Source: Panax quinquefolius (lineage: Eukaryota; Streptophyta; Magnoliopsida; Apiales; Araliaceae). Taken from it: a stretch of 64,000 nt of DNA. How positions within the stretch are numbered: position 1 is the first letter of the stretch; each line of letters starts with the position of its first letter. The stretch lies in the NCBI GenBank assembly GCA_020205615.1, contig CM035171.1, forward strand, positions 22,881,741 through 22,945,740, given 5' to 3'. Of this stretch, positions 20,934-31,811 are shown piece by piece. Position numbers and translations under genes: made by a program. Below the pieces are notes generated by a model. It worked only from the letters and a program-made list of their open reading frames with translations, had not been told where the DNA came from and did no database searches.

Positions 20934-22163
20934 CTACTGAAAATACTTCCAAAGCCTGCCAGCATGCCAAGTATTCTTTATCTCTGATCTATCCAATGCC
21001 TTTAACCGATAAGTCCCTTGCTTCGGTACCTCAACAACTTCATAAGGTCCTTCCCAATTCGGCATCAGTTTTCCTAAATTCTGAGGTGTAGATGCTTCGA
21101 CATCCCTGAGGACGAAATCTCTCACTTCAAATCTACGAAGCTTTACCCCCTTATTGTAATGCTTAGCCACTCTTCGTTGATAGGCTGCCAATCTAATCAA
21201 AGATGTTTCCCTGACTTCTTCGAGCAAATCCAGATTGACCTTCTGCCCTTCTTCATTGTATATCTCTTTAAATTGACTGACTCGAAGACTTGTAGATCCG
21301 ATTTCAACTAGGACCAAGGCATCAGTACCATAGGCCAGTCTGAAAGGTGAATCTCCCGTTGTAGTCCTCGGTGTAGTCCGACAAGCCCATAACACGCTGA
21401 GCAGCTCCTCTGGCCATCTTCCTTTAGCTTCATCCAGTCTTCGCTTGATCCCATTCAACAGCATTCTATTGGTCACATCGACCTACCCGTTCGACTGTGG
21501 ATGAGCTACCGAAGTCTTCCTATACTGAACCCCCAGCTCTTTCAAAAATGCTTCAAACTTCGATCCCACGAACTGGCGTCCGTTGTCTGATATCACCACC
21601 TTAGGAATTCCGAAACGAAACACTACTGACTCCTTCATAAACTTCAAACATTCTTATTCCGTTATCAACCTAAGTGGCTTTGCTTCAACCCATTTGGTCA
21701 TATAATCAATGGCGACTATAACAAAACTGACCTGACCTTTAGCTTTCGACAATGGACCCAATATATCTACTCCCCAAATAGCAAAGGGTATAGGAGATAA
21801 GATCGAATATAGCTCTTCTGGTGGCTGATGTGGGTTCAGACTGTTGAGTTGGCATTTCTCACACTTCTTCACGTACTCCGTAGCTTCCTTGAAAATTGTA
21901 GACCAGTAGTACCCCTGACGAAGTACTTTGTAGGCTAATGACTTAGCAGCCATATGGCCACCACCGTTGCCTTAGTGAACTTCTCGAAGAACATATTCAA
22001 CTTCAGATGGAGTCAAACATTTCAACAATGGAGATGAAAAAGCCCATCGATACAGATCCCCATCGATAAGAACGAAGTTAGCACTCTTGTACTTGACTTT
22101 CTTGGCCAGCATCTGATTCGAAGGAAGGACGCCATCTTCCAGATACTCCAGATATGGAGTCAA
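20934..22163 (-). pseudogene. Tat-like integrase (broken)
   Basis: Read on the minus strand from 22163. N-terminal zinc-binding part has His...His and Cys-Glu-Lys-Cys-Gln (within 21654-21953). The core has Gly-Val-Asp-Ile-Leu-Gly-Pro (first catalytic Asp) and Ser-Asp-Asn-Gly-Arg-Gln-Phe (second, about 21570). The C-terminal domain is 20934-21476, with Arg-Trp-Pro-Glu-Glu-Leu and Trp-Ala-Cys-Arg-Thr-Thr-Pro-Arg-Thr-Thr-Thr. Stops lie at ~21970 (TAA) and ~21483 (TAG). At the third catalytic position, next to the latter stop, Asp replaces the expected Glu. In the family the enzyme inserts element cDNA into the genome. No chromodomain is seen, as expected for Tat. Confidence 0.88.
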
Positions 22164-22646
22164 CTAGCAGTTGGAATGATCAACACACATTACCGATTCA
22201 TTTTGAACACTAGGATGCTGCAAAATTTCTAAGTAAACGGACCCATCGAAAATATTAACATCCATAGTAGCCAGCTTTGATAGTGCATCGGTAATAGAAT
22301 TATCGCTACGTTCGACCCCTTGAAACTCGTATGACAGGAAATACTGAAGCCGATCTTTCAACTCTGCCAAGTACTTGACCATTCTCGTACCTCGAGCTTC
22401 GTATTCCCCTGAGACTTGCTTGACGACCAACTGTGAGTCACTGAAAATTATTATTCTCTGCACTTCGAGACTCTTAGCCAGTCGTAACCCTGCGAGCACC
22501 GCTTCATACTCTGTGTCGTTGTTCATTGATCTGAACCCAAATATGATGGCCTGTTGCACATTGAATCCCTCCGGACTTGTCAAGATGATCCCTGCTCCAC
22601 TGATGTCCAAAGTAGAAGACCCATCTGCATACAGCATCCACGAGCT
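22164..22646 (-). pseudogene. Additional archaeal-type RNase H (aRNH) of Tat-like element
   Basis: 157 open codons (22164-22637) beginning Met-Leu-Tyr-Ala-Asp-Gly-Ser-Ser, then Gly-Ala-Gly-Ile-Ile-Leu, Asn-Asn-Asp-Thr-Glu-Tyr-Glu-Ala-Val-Leu, Phe-Ser-Asp-Ser-Gln-Leu-Val, and Asp-Asn-Ser-Ile-Thr-Asp-Ala-Leu-Ser. These keep the Asp-Glu-Asp-Asp catalytic set of RNase H. Position after the ordinary RNase H and before integrase is diagnostic of the Tat lineage (dual RNase H). Bounded by TAG stops where Trp is usual (about 22638 and 22162), consistent with TGG to TAG transitions. Confidence 0.9.
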
Positions 22647-23135
22647 CTACATCTGCTGAAGAACCGCAACCGCTCTGTCAGACCTTCCGGCTTCTACCAA
22701 ACCATCATCAGCTTCAGAAAACGAACACTCGACTACAAAATCAGCCAAGGCGTGCCCCTTAATAGCTGTCTGGGGATGATATTCAATGAAAAATTGAGAC
22801 AAATCCATTGTCCATGCAGTTAATCTCCCCAAAACTTTAGGCTTGCCTAGAATCTTCTTCAGAGGCTGATCAGTATATACCATCAATAACCGACCCTGAA
22901 AATATTGTCTAAGCTTTCGATTAGCTATCATCAAAGCAAAGGCAAATTTCTCAATATTTGGGTACCTTGTTTCAGCATCCCTAAAGACATGGCTTACATA
23001 GTAAACCGGGTGCTGCTTACCCCCAACTTCTCCCACCAAAACTGCTCCTACTGCCAACGAACTAACTGCTAAGTACAAATACAAAGGCTCAGCAAGACCG
23101 GGCTTCACTAACAAAGGCACCGAAGACAAATACAT
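22647..23135 (-). pseudogene. Tat-like RNase H domain (first, Ty3-type)
   Basis: 162 open codons. Motifs include Leu-Tyr-Leu-Tyr-Leu-Ala-Val-Ser near the start, Pro-Val-Tyr-Tyr-Val-Ser-His, Arg-Tyr-Pro-Asn-Ile-Glu-Lys-Phe-Ala-Phe-Ala-Leu, and Val-Tyr-Thr-Asp-Gln-Pro-Leu. In Tat elements this domain often lacks the full catalytic set, and the aRNH downstream supplies activity (family knowledge). It continues in frame-broken fashion from reverse transcriptase. Confidence 0.85.
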
Positions 23136-23869
23136 CTTGATTCCCTGGAAGGCATCTTCACAATCCGAAGTCCACTAGAACGTCTTCGCATCTTCGGCCC
23201 TTTCAACGTGTCAAAAAACGGCAAACACCTTTCTGCCGACTTGGACATGAACCTCCTCACAGCTACAATCCTCCCTGTCAGATATTGAACATCTTTAAAT
23301 GACTGAGGAGTCTTCATGTTCAAGATATCCTGGATCTTCTCTAGATTGGCTTCAATACCCCTCTAACTGACTAGATAACCCAAAAATTTATCGGCACCCA
23401 GACCGAAGGTGCACTTGGTCGGATTCAGCCTCTAATTGTGATGACGGACCGTCTGAAAACATTCTTCTAAATCATCCAAGTGCTTCTGTACAATCATGCT
23501 CTTCACAATCATGTCGTCGACGTACACCTCCATATTCCTGCCCAACTGATGTCGGAATATGAAGTTCATCATTCTCTGGTACGTGGCTCCAGCATTGATC
23601 AAGCCAAACGTCATCTTCTTATAGGCATATATCGAACGATGTGTGATGAACGCCGTCTTCGGTATATCCTCTTTGCACATGGAAATTTGATGGTAACCAG
23701 AGAAAGCATCCATAAAGCTCAGTAATGCATACCCCGAAGTCGTATCGATGAGCTGATCGATGTGGGGTAGAGGATAGAAGTCCTTTGGGCAAGATTTATT
23801 CAAATTCGTGTAGTCGATGCAGACTCGCCACTTTCCATTCTACTTCTGGACCAACACCACATTCTCCAT
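23108..23869 (-). pseudogene. Tat-like reverse transcriptase (broken)
   Basis: The core is 23432-23803 (123 codons): Asn-Lys-Ser-Cys-Pro-Lys-Asp, then Ser-Phe-Met-Asp-Ala-Phe-Ser-Gly-Tyr-His-Gln-Ile (first catalytic Asp), and Tyr-Val-Asp-Asp (catalytic pair intact). The thumb is 23108-23323. Stops: TAG about 23841 after Val-Leu-Val-Gln-Lys, a stop at about 23433, and TAG about 23364 where Glu is usual. The protein would synthesise element cDNA from packaged RNA. Frames are mainly interrupted by point nonsense changes rather than large deletions. Confidence 0.9.
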
Positions 23870-24392
23870 TCACTCTGGGTAGTCTATCTCAAAAATAAAA
23901 TCAGTAGCCAGCAGCTTTGCAATCTCTTCATCAATGATCCGTTGTCGCTCTGGTGCAAAAATCCGCCTCTTCTGTCGAACTGGCTTCTTAGATGGGTCTA
24001 CCTCCAGCCGGTGTTCTGCAATATTTCGACTCACCCCAGATATGTCCTTAGGCTCCCACGCGAAGACATCTGCATAACATCGTAGAAGCTCCATAAGGTT
24101 CGTTCGGAGCGGTTCCGGCAGACCCGAACCTATCTTTACTGTCTTGTCCTTCTTGCCAGGAATCAGCTCGAATTCCTCTGTCTCCCCAACTGACATGACC
24201 AACGGTTCTGAACTGCTTTCGGTGAAGGGTTCGATCTCTATCGCCATAGTCTGTTTCTGCTTCGACACCCCTACCCCCGAAGCAATCACGGCATTCCTAT
24301 AGCATCGTCTAACAAAATCCAAATCTTCGGCCACCTCTCCAACTCCACGAGCCGTCGAAAATTTGATTTTAAAGTGAGGAATGGATGTTACA
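23870..24392 (-). pseudogene. Tat-like protease-to-RT linker and RT N-terminus (truncated by LTR insertion)
   Basis: Begins Val-Thr-Ser-Ile-Pro-His-Phe-Lys-Ile-Lys-Phe-Ser-Thr-Ala-Arg-Gly-Val-Gly-Glu-Val, a hallmark of Tat pol upstream of RT. It continues with an acidic linker and the RT entry (Val-Arg-Gln-Lys-Arg-Arg, Glu-Glu-Ile-Ala-Lys-Leu-Leu). The upstream protease lies beyond the chromovirus LTR that starts at 24393. Confidence 0.88.
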
Positions 24393-25561
24393 TGTGACGC
24401 CCCCAAAATAGGTATACATTACCCATCTGGGGTCGCCAGATACAAGATACTGAATACAAATACAAACTAATTATACAACAGTCGTGTAAAATACGACAAA
24501 ACATAGGCTGTGAGTTTTAATACACATATTGTCATCTAGACAATATCCACACTCAATGGAGTCCTCATTACATTTATTATCACACTATTTAACAGAATAG
24601 TGAGGACTACTAATTCACCATCTAGGACCATCACTCTGTTCTCCGACTAGTCCCAACTACGTTCTCATTTCCTGAAGAGAACAATGAAAGCAAAAGGGTG
24701 AGCTCAACTAGCCCAATAAGAAATATTATGACTAAGATAATGCAGAATAAGTTATCATTAGCCTTCAATAGTATAACAACAGATAGAATATAATAGACAA
24801 CAAGTTTTAGATCAAAAACTGCAGCGGAATAAGCAATCCATTAAAAGAGTCAAGTAAAGTATAAAATCTACTATATTCTATGATTTAAAAAGTTTTTCAT
24901 CAACTTTATCGTTGAGACTCAGCTTAATAAATAAAATCGAATCATCCCCTGCGATAATCGCCAAGGATATTCATGTAATCATCAATGGTCATGATTTTAC
25001 CGAATAATCCTCGTCATAATCATACCAACAAATCGCCCATCAATGATGAACTACATGTGCCAATGAGGACTTTTACCACATCATTCGTCACATTACGGCC
25101 ATGATTATATAAGAATAATCCTCGGTCATAATCATACCAAGTCCATCTATGCACGTAAGCCAAAGATGACTTTAATCATAATATAAGCATGAGGATGATG
25201 ACAATGACATAATAATTCAATAAAACAAGTTCAAGAATAAATTTTAAAGATTAATAAGTTAATTTATCCTTAACTCAATAACGTCCAAATTGTCAACATG
25301 ATACTGCTTTGTGGAGTAAAATTCAAGAATGCTCAGAATAATATTTCCATGAAAAGATATTCCACTAATTTCATGGAGTATAGAAGCCAAAACTTTAACC
25401 AACTGAGTATAATAGAATATATGAAACCGCAAATGAATTTTTGCCGCCACGCAAAGAATCCACGTATATGCATTATCGAATGTAATAATAAAGAATGGAA
25501 TAATGAAGAATTCACCAGCGTGCGTGAATCCGCATGCACGTGTTATTCTAACAGAATAATC
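24393..25561 (-). repeat. Chromovirus LTR fragment, minus strand (3' part, 1.17 kb)
   Basis: Starts TGTGACGCCCCCAAAATAGG and follows the 16313-18954 LTR in reverse: terminal dyad (24560-24608), GTAGTGCA-like repeats (24950-25170), and the ATTCCATTCTTTATTATT region. It is broken at 25561 by another chromovirus. Left target-site copy would be TTACA (24388-24392). The rest of this LTR is not found in the window. Overlapping open frames at 25259-25639 are LTR sequence. Confidence 0.8.
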
Positions 25562-28116
25562 ATGACGCCCAAAATAGGTATACAACACCCATTCGAGTCA
25601 TCAAAATACATGGTATGTAAACAACTACAACTTTATTAATACAACATAAAAACTGTGAGTTTAAATACAAATATTGTCATCTAGACAATATTCGCACTTA
25701 AATAAGTCCTCACTACAATTATTGATACATTATTTTACAAAAATGGTGAGGACTATTAAAACGACTTCCTAGAACCTTCATTCCATATCCCGACTATTAC
25801 TCGCTACATTCTCGCCTCCTGAGAAGAAAAATGGAACAAAAAGGAAAAGGGTGAGCTCAACTAGCCCAGTAAAGAATATTATGACTAAGATAACATAGAA
25901 CAAATTATCGTTAGTCTTCAAGAGGGAAAAATCTAATAGAATACAATAGACAACCAGTTTTAAATCAATCTTCGCAGCGGAAATAATAATTCATTAGAAG
26001 AGTTAAGTAGAGAATGCAAACTACTATCTTCTATATATGAATTAAAAGGTCATCGTCGATATTTTATCCCTGTAACATCAATCAATATATATATCTGGAA
26101 TTAAATATTCATCTTTGCACTACAGGCCAAAGATATTCATCAGTTGGTCATGTTCATCTAAACACATGTTCATCTTTGCACTACGGGCCAATGATATTCA
26201 TCAGAAATCATTCATCTTTGCACTACATGCCAAAGATATTCAGTAATATCATCATTTAGGACTGAGGATGATGAAAAATATTTTAAAGAAAACGAATCCA
26301 GTGAAACAAAAGAATAAATATTAAGGATTCGTATTTCAACTATTCCATGTCCAAAAATACCTCATAAATAATCATAGTGGAGTAAAATTCAAGAATGATC
26401 AAAACATGGATATAATCAAAGCTAGTATCCATAATAGATATTTTGGACGAAAAATGAAAATTTAATTTTTCTCTGAATAGTGCCGTATACGTGAATAGTA
26501 ACTCCGACACTAAAAGACAAGAATTTCACAATAAAATACTCACAATATTCCGGTATAATGATATTGAAAGAAATAATATCATTTTAAAAAAAATAATATC
26601 CCTTACCTCGAAAAAGACAACTTTGATTGGAATATCGAATATAGTCTTTGAAGGGAACTCGCACCGTATAGCAACACTCAAGGTATCAAAATACTCACAA
26701 GAATACGCTCGATATATAGAGAGAGAAAGAGAGAGAAAACTTGTTTCTGGTGTGATTTTCAATTCTAACCTAAGCACCCTATTTATAGGAAAATGCTTAG
26801 AACACCAAAGCAGAAAAATTAATATAATATAAATATATATATACAATTTTCCTACGCCCACTTTCCTAGATCTGAATTCAGCAACTTATATCACATGCAA
26901 GACCCACAATTAATGACAAAAACGTTTTTATTAATAAAAATAAATAAAACTTCCAAAAATCAATTATTTCGTAACTTCGGAACTTCAATAATTCATAATT
27001 AATAGCCCTTTTGTCAGAAAAATTCGAACCACGTGTGATTTCCATAGGAAATTTCATTATCTACAACTTTGCAGAAGAAAGTTTTTCCAAATTCCAAACA
27101 CAAATTTACCGAAATACACAAACAGACGATTTTACAGGCTATAATCAAATTTCAGTCAAGAAATGGGCCCATAGACATGTTTAACATGTTTTAAACAACT
27201 TTTGCAACAAAAATACTCTTCCTCCTCATATACTCATATATCCCACATTCATTGTAAAAATATCGGCATTATTATATTATAATAATATAATAAAATATTA
27301 TTTTATCGTAAAAGATAAAATATCGATTTTCAACAATTGTCACTTTAAAAATTTTTCCATCTATATCCACATAAAATGAATATTTTTCTCATCATATAAA
27401 TCAATAATTAATTATTCACAAATAATATTACGTAATCACAATATCGACAACCAAAGTAGTTCCCAAGAAAGAGGGGCTTTCAATAAGAATTTCTCTTCTT
27501 GGCAATTAATTAGGTGACCAAACCCTCCTTGTATGTAACTTTCTAGACATTGCCAATAATGTTATCTAATAATATTATTCACATAATATGAATTATTGCT
27601 TCGATAATGGAAAATATCGTGTAGTGACAATTATTGAAACAACAATAATATAGAATATCAATGCAACAATTATTGAATTAATAAAATAAAATCTTCGAAT
27701 AAAGAATTATTGTAACAATTATCGAGTAGTGCCTTCTTACATAAGAATCAATAATTAGTGCAATACCATGTGCTATCTTGTCTGCAACAACGCCAGACAT
27801 CGTGTTTTAAACACCGGTATTCCAACAAGATAATCAGAATAACTACGCCGTTATTTATAAACAACTTATACTTGTCGTTTTCTTCATCCAATCGCTTTCC
27901 GTTATGGGGCCCACACAAGGCTGCGCCGTCGTACGAATATTCCACGACCAAACGAATATTTTCCGATAAAAATGAATATTTTATAACCATTTGCTTATTT
28001 AAAATATTTGCGCATTTTACCCATAACTAACCACATTAATCAAATCAACCCTTACTATTTCAAAATGATAAATAGAGGAAATTAAATTTCATTTATTAAT
28101 AATTTGGGGTCTTACA
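25562..28116 (-). repeat. 3' LTR of chromovirus (2555 bp)
   Basis: The minus strand starts TGTAAGACCCC at 28116 and ends near 25562 (slightly decayed TGACGCCC in plus reading). Contains CTATAAATAG-type TATA (26777-26789, reversed), three copies of the TGCAAAGATGAA minisatellite (26100-26250) and the terminal dyad (25709-25755). No genes. Confidence 0.9.
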
Positions 28117-28130
28117 ACCTCCCCTCCTTA
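28117..28130 (-). other. Polypurine tract
   Basis: The minus strand reads TAAGGAGGGGAGGT directly before the 3' LTR. An identical tract occurs at 43170-43183 and a near-identical one before 53753. Confidence 0.9.
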
Positions 28131-28726
28131 TGAAATTTCGTCCTTGAAATCGACGACGACCGTACAGTGTTTCAAAAGATGAGGATACCTGCTTTCATTT
28201 CCGTTTCCAGCTCCCAGGTCATTTAATCAATAGCATGGTTTCTCCACAAAACTTTAACTTGTGGTATGACCATCGTGCGTAGGACATGCTCCTTCCTATC
28301 CAAGATCTTGACAGGTACCTCTTCGTACGTTAAGTCTTCGGCTATCTCATCTGGTTCTAACTTAATAACGTGGTTTGGGTCTTTCACATATTTACGTAGC
28401 ACAGATATATGAAAAACATTATGAACACGAGACATACTTGGAGGTAATGCGAGTCTATAGGCCACAGTTCCTACTCGGTCAAGAATCTGAAATGGACCAA
28501 TAAATCGTGGATTGAGCTTTCCTCTCTTCCCAAATCTTGTAACTCCTTTCCATGGAGCCACACGCAACAATACATGATCCCCAATGTCAAATTCCATGTC
28601 CTTTCGATGAAGATCCGCATAACTCTTTTGTCGATCCTGTGCCATTTGTATACGTTGTCGAATCGTTTGGATCTTCTCTGTAGTCATTCGTACCAACTCT
28701 GGTCCCAACAACGTTGCTTCTCCCAC
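28131..28726 (-). pseudogene. Chromovirus integrase C-terminus and chromodomain, copy 1
   Basis: 28223-28726 reads Ala-Asp-Leu-His-Arg-Lys-Asp, Gly-Asp-His-Val-Leu-Leu-Arg-Val-Ala-Pro-Trp-Lys-Gly-Val (the GPY-type end of integrase), Val-His-Asn-Val-Phe-His-Ile-Ser-Val-Leu. The chromodomain-like tail is Leu-Thr-Tyr-Glu-Glu-Val-Pro-Val-Lys-Ile-Leu and Val-Lys-Val-Leu-Trp-Arg-Asn-His. The last 30 codons are out of frame after a stop at about 28224; the intact version is at 43181-43741. In chromoviruses this tail can direct insertion towards particular chromatin (family knowledge). Confidence 0.88.
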
Positions 28727-29570
28727 CTCATCCCAACATACTGGAGAGCGACACTTTCATCCATACAATGCTTCAAATGGAGCCACACCTATACTTGCCT
28801 GATAACTGTTGTTGTAGGAGAATTTCACCAATGGTGGGTACTTATCCCAACTTCCTTTGAAATCTAGGACACAAAGTCTTAATAGGTCTTCAAGAGTTTG
28901 AATAGTCCTCTCTGATTGCCCGTCCGTTTTAGGATGGTATGCTCAATCGAAATCAGATCTGCGCCCATAGCTTTTTGCAAGCTAACCCAAAATCTTGAAG
29001 TGAATCTTGGGTCACGATCCGAAACTATGGAAGTGCATTCCATGCAATCTCACAATCTCATTTACGTACATTCGAGCAAGACGTTCAAGGGAATAAGTCT
29101 CCCGTATCGGCAAGAAATGAGCAGACTTGGTTAATCTATCAACAATAACCCAAATAGCATTTATTCCTTCAGAAACCGTGGGAAGACCCGTAATGAAATC
29201 CATGGTAATGTGTTCCCACTTCCATTTCAGAATCTCAAGTGGTTGCAATGGACCCTTTGGCACTTGATGCTCCGCCTTTACACATTGACAAGTTAAACAC
29301 CTCGAGATAAACTTTGCAATCTCTCTCTTCATATTGTTCCACCAAAATGTATGTCGAAGATCACGATACATTTTGGTACTTCCAGGATGGATTGCAAATG
29401 GTGTATTGTGTGCCACCATCATGATCTTGTACTTCAAATCAGAATGGTTAGGAACACAAAGTCTGGAGTGGACTCGAAGTATTCCTTCTTCATTGATTCT
29501 TGCTTCTGTAATAGCACCTTCTTGTACTTTCTTCTTCATATACGCAATCACTCCGGGTCGTGGCTTTGAG
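28727..29570 (-). pseudogene. Chromovirus integrase N-terminus and core, copy 1
   Basis: 29012-29551 shows the zinc-binding HHCC part (His-Pro-Gly-Ser-Thr-Lys-Met-Tyr..., Cys-Leu-Thr-Cys-Gln) and the core (Ile-Thr-Met-Asp-Phe-Ile-Thr-Gly-Leu-Pro; Asp-Arg-Leu-Thr-Lys-Ser-Ala-His-Phe). A frameshift near 29035 precedes the second catalytic segment, which still reads Ser-Asp-Arg-Asp in another frame. 28727-29011 carries the rest of the core in broken frames. Confidence 0.88.
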
Positions 29571-30514
29571 CAACTTTAACTTTATAGATTAAAGTTGGTT
29601 CTATGCGTATACTTGACATCATCGCACTCGTTCCTGCATATGATCTTCTACTCAACGCGTGAGCTACCACGTTTGCTTTTCCAAGATGGTATTGAATAGT
29701 GTGGTCATAATCTTTCAACAGCTCGAGCCAACGTCGTTGCCGCATGTTGAGTTCTTTTTGAGTGAAGAAATATTTGAGTCTTTTATGGTCTGAATATATC
29801 TCCACTTTCTCCTCAATATAGATAGTGCCTCCAGATCTTTAGCACGAAAGCGACTGCTGCCAACTCTAGATCATGAGTAGGATAATTCCTCTCATATTCT
29901 TTAAATTGTCGCGAGGCATAGGCTATAACTTTCTCACGTTGCATGACAACACATCCTAGCCCTTTGCCTAAAACATCGCTGTAGATAACAAATCCATCCG
30001 AACCAGATTGTATGGTCAAAACAGGTGCCGAAATGAGTCTCCTCTTAAGCTCTTGGAAACTCTTCTCACATTCCTCGCTCCATACGAATTTGATATCTTT
30101 CCGAGTCAACTGAGTTAATGGGGTAGCGATTCGAGAAAACTCTTCCACGAATCTTCGATAATAACTAGCTAAGCCCAGAAAGCTACGTACGTCGGTTACC
30201 GTCTTTGGTTGCTCCCAACTTTGTATTGCTTCAATCTTCGCCGGGTCAACAGATACTCCATGTTTTGACACCACGTACCCTAGGAATGCTACTTCCTCAA
30301 GCCAGAACTCGCATTTCTTCAACTTAGCATATAGCTTGTTTTCACGCAGCCTTTGGAGTACCAGCTTCAAATGGTGCTCATGATCTTCACGGCTTTTAGA
30401 ATATATGAGGATGTCATCAATAAAGACAACAACGAATTGATCCAAATAATCCTTGAATACTCGGTTCATCATATCCATAAAAGCCGTAGGAGCATTAGTC
30501 AATCCAAAAGACAT
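29548..30514 (-). pseudogene. Chromovirus reverse transcriptase C-half and RNase H, copy 1
   Basis: 29813-30514 (233 codons) begins Met-Ser-Phe-Gly-Leu-Thr-Asn-Ala-Pro and has the catalytic Phe-Ile-Asp-Asp intact, then thumb motif [11 protein letters not shown]. In RNase H the start reads Tyr-Ser-Asp-Val-Leu-Gly-Lys, where copy 2 has Asp-Ala-Ser-Gly-Lys. After a frameshift, 29548-29805 holds the RNase H end ([15 protein letters not shown]), with His replacing the conserved Asp before Ala-Leu-Ser-Arg-Arg. Confidence 0.9.
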
Positions 30515-31310
30515 GACTAGGAATTCATAATGCCGTCATCGGTTTCAAGGCGATCTTTGAATATCCTCGCTTTTAACCTTCGGTGATGATATCCGAAGCT
30601 AAGATCGATCTTTGAAAAGAATTTTGCTCCTTAATCGGTCAAACAGGTCATCAATACGAGGTAGCGGATACCTATTCTTGATAGTGACATGGTTTAATCT
30701 TGTGAATCGATACAAAGTCGCATACTCCCGTCTCTTTCTTCTTTACAAATAAAACAAGAGCACCCCAAGGAGATGTACTAGGATGAATAAAACCGATGTC
30801 CAACAACTCTCGTAGTTGGACCTTTAACTCTGAAGTTCAATAGAGCCATTCGATATGGGGTTTTAGAAATGGGCTTTGTACTCAGTTCAAGATCAATAAA
30901 GAATTCAACTTCACGTTCGTGGGTAGACCAGGAAAGTTCTTCAGAAATACGTCGGAAAGTCAATAACAACAGGAATATTATTCAAATATGACGTCTCTTT
31001 ATTCAAATCCATAACATGGGCTAAGAAAGCTTGACACCCGTTTTTAATAAACGAATGGCTTTATGGCTTGATATAACAGTGATTGATTTTAATGGCTTAG
31101 TTGCTTGAATTCGCACAACAGGTTGGTTAGGAATATGAAAACTAACAACCTTACGAAAACAATCAATTTTGGCATGATGAGTAGTTAACCAATCAATCCC
31201 TAAAATCACATCAAAAACAAGTATCTTTAACGAGATAAGGTCAACAGGTAATGTGATGGTGCCAACTTGGATCAAACAAGATTTATAAAAAGTGGATGTG
31301 ATGAAAGTAC
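30515..31310 (-). pseudogene. Chromovirus protease C-half and RT N-half, copy 1
   Basis: 31021-31275 reads Val-Ile-Leu-Gly-Ile-Asp-Trp-Leu (protease flap side) after Thr-Ile-Thr-Leu-Pro-Val-Asp. 30778-30969 is the linker with Glu-Val-Glu-Phe-Phe-Ile-Asp-Leu and Pro-Tyr-Arg-Met-Ala. 30515-30777 is the RT N-half in at least three frames. The protease active site is absent: the segment begins at the fusion point near 31310. Confidence 0.85.
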
Positions 31311-31790
31311 TTGCATGCTAACCCAAAATCTTGAAGTGAATCTTGGGTCACGATATGAAACTATGGATACTGGCATTCCATGCAATCTCAAAATCTCATT
31401 TACGTACATTCGAGAAAGACGTTCAAGGGAATAAGTCTCCCGTATCAGCAAGAAATGAGCAGACTTGGTTAATCTATCAACAATAACCCAAATAGCATTT
31501 ATTCCTTCAGAAACCGTGGGAAGACCCGTAACGAAATCCATGGTAATGTGTTCCCACTTCCATTTCGGAATCTCAAGTGGTTGCAATGGACCCTTTGGCA
31601 CTTGATGTTCCGCCTTTACATGTTGACAAGTTAAACACCTCGAGATAAACTTTGCAATCTCTCTCTTCATATTGTTCCACCAAAATGTATGTCGAAGATC
31701 ACGATTCATTTTGGTACTTCCAGGATGGATTGCAAATGGTGTATTGTGTGGCTCCATCATGATCTTGTACTTTAAATCAGAATCGTTAGG
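31305..31790 (-). pseudogene. Integrase N-terminus/core, copy 2, fused to protease of copy 1
   Basis: 31272-31760 (162 codons) carries the HHCC zinc region and core through Met-Tyr-Val-Asn-Glu-Ile. The second catalytic site reads Ser-Tyr-Arg-Asp instead of Ser-Asp-Arg-Asp, so Asp is replaced by Tyr. After Arg-Phe-Trp-Val-Ser-Met-Gln the reading passes the fusion point and ends in protease-derived sequence. The third catalytic Glu is therefore absent from this copy. Confidence 0.88.
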
Positions 31791-31811
31791 AACACAAAGT
31801 CTGGAGTGGAC

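Larger units (their letters stand above)
5599..24392 (-). mobile_element. Tat/Retand-like Ty3/gypsy element with nested insertions (5' part displaced)
   Basis: Minus-strand order: pol (24392 down to 20934), a repeat-rich 3' region (20850-19728), an antisense ORF (15664-16312), a PPT (15276-15288) and a 3' LTR (15275 down to 5599). The LTR is split by a copia element. An extra archaeal-type RNase H after the usual RNase H, and an antisense ORF between pol and 3' LTR, are known traits of Tat-lineage elements. At 24393 the element is cut by a chromovirus LTR; protease start, gag and 5' LTR are not in the window. A chromovirus deletion derivative is inserted at 16313. Left target-site copy would be TCTAC (5594-5598). 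Confidence 0.7.

Noticed and set aside
26526..26861. Minus 111-codon ORF with a hydrophobic start as a membrane protein
   Set aside because: It lies in the chromovirus LTR around the TATA region and a GA/CT run; the sibling LTRs do not keep the frame.
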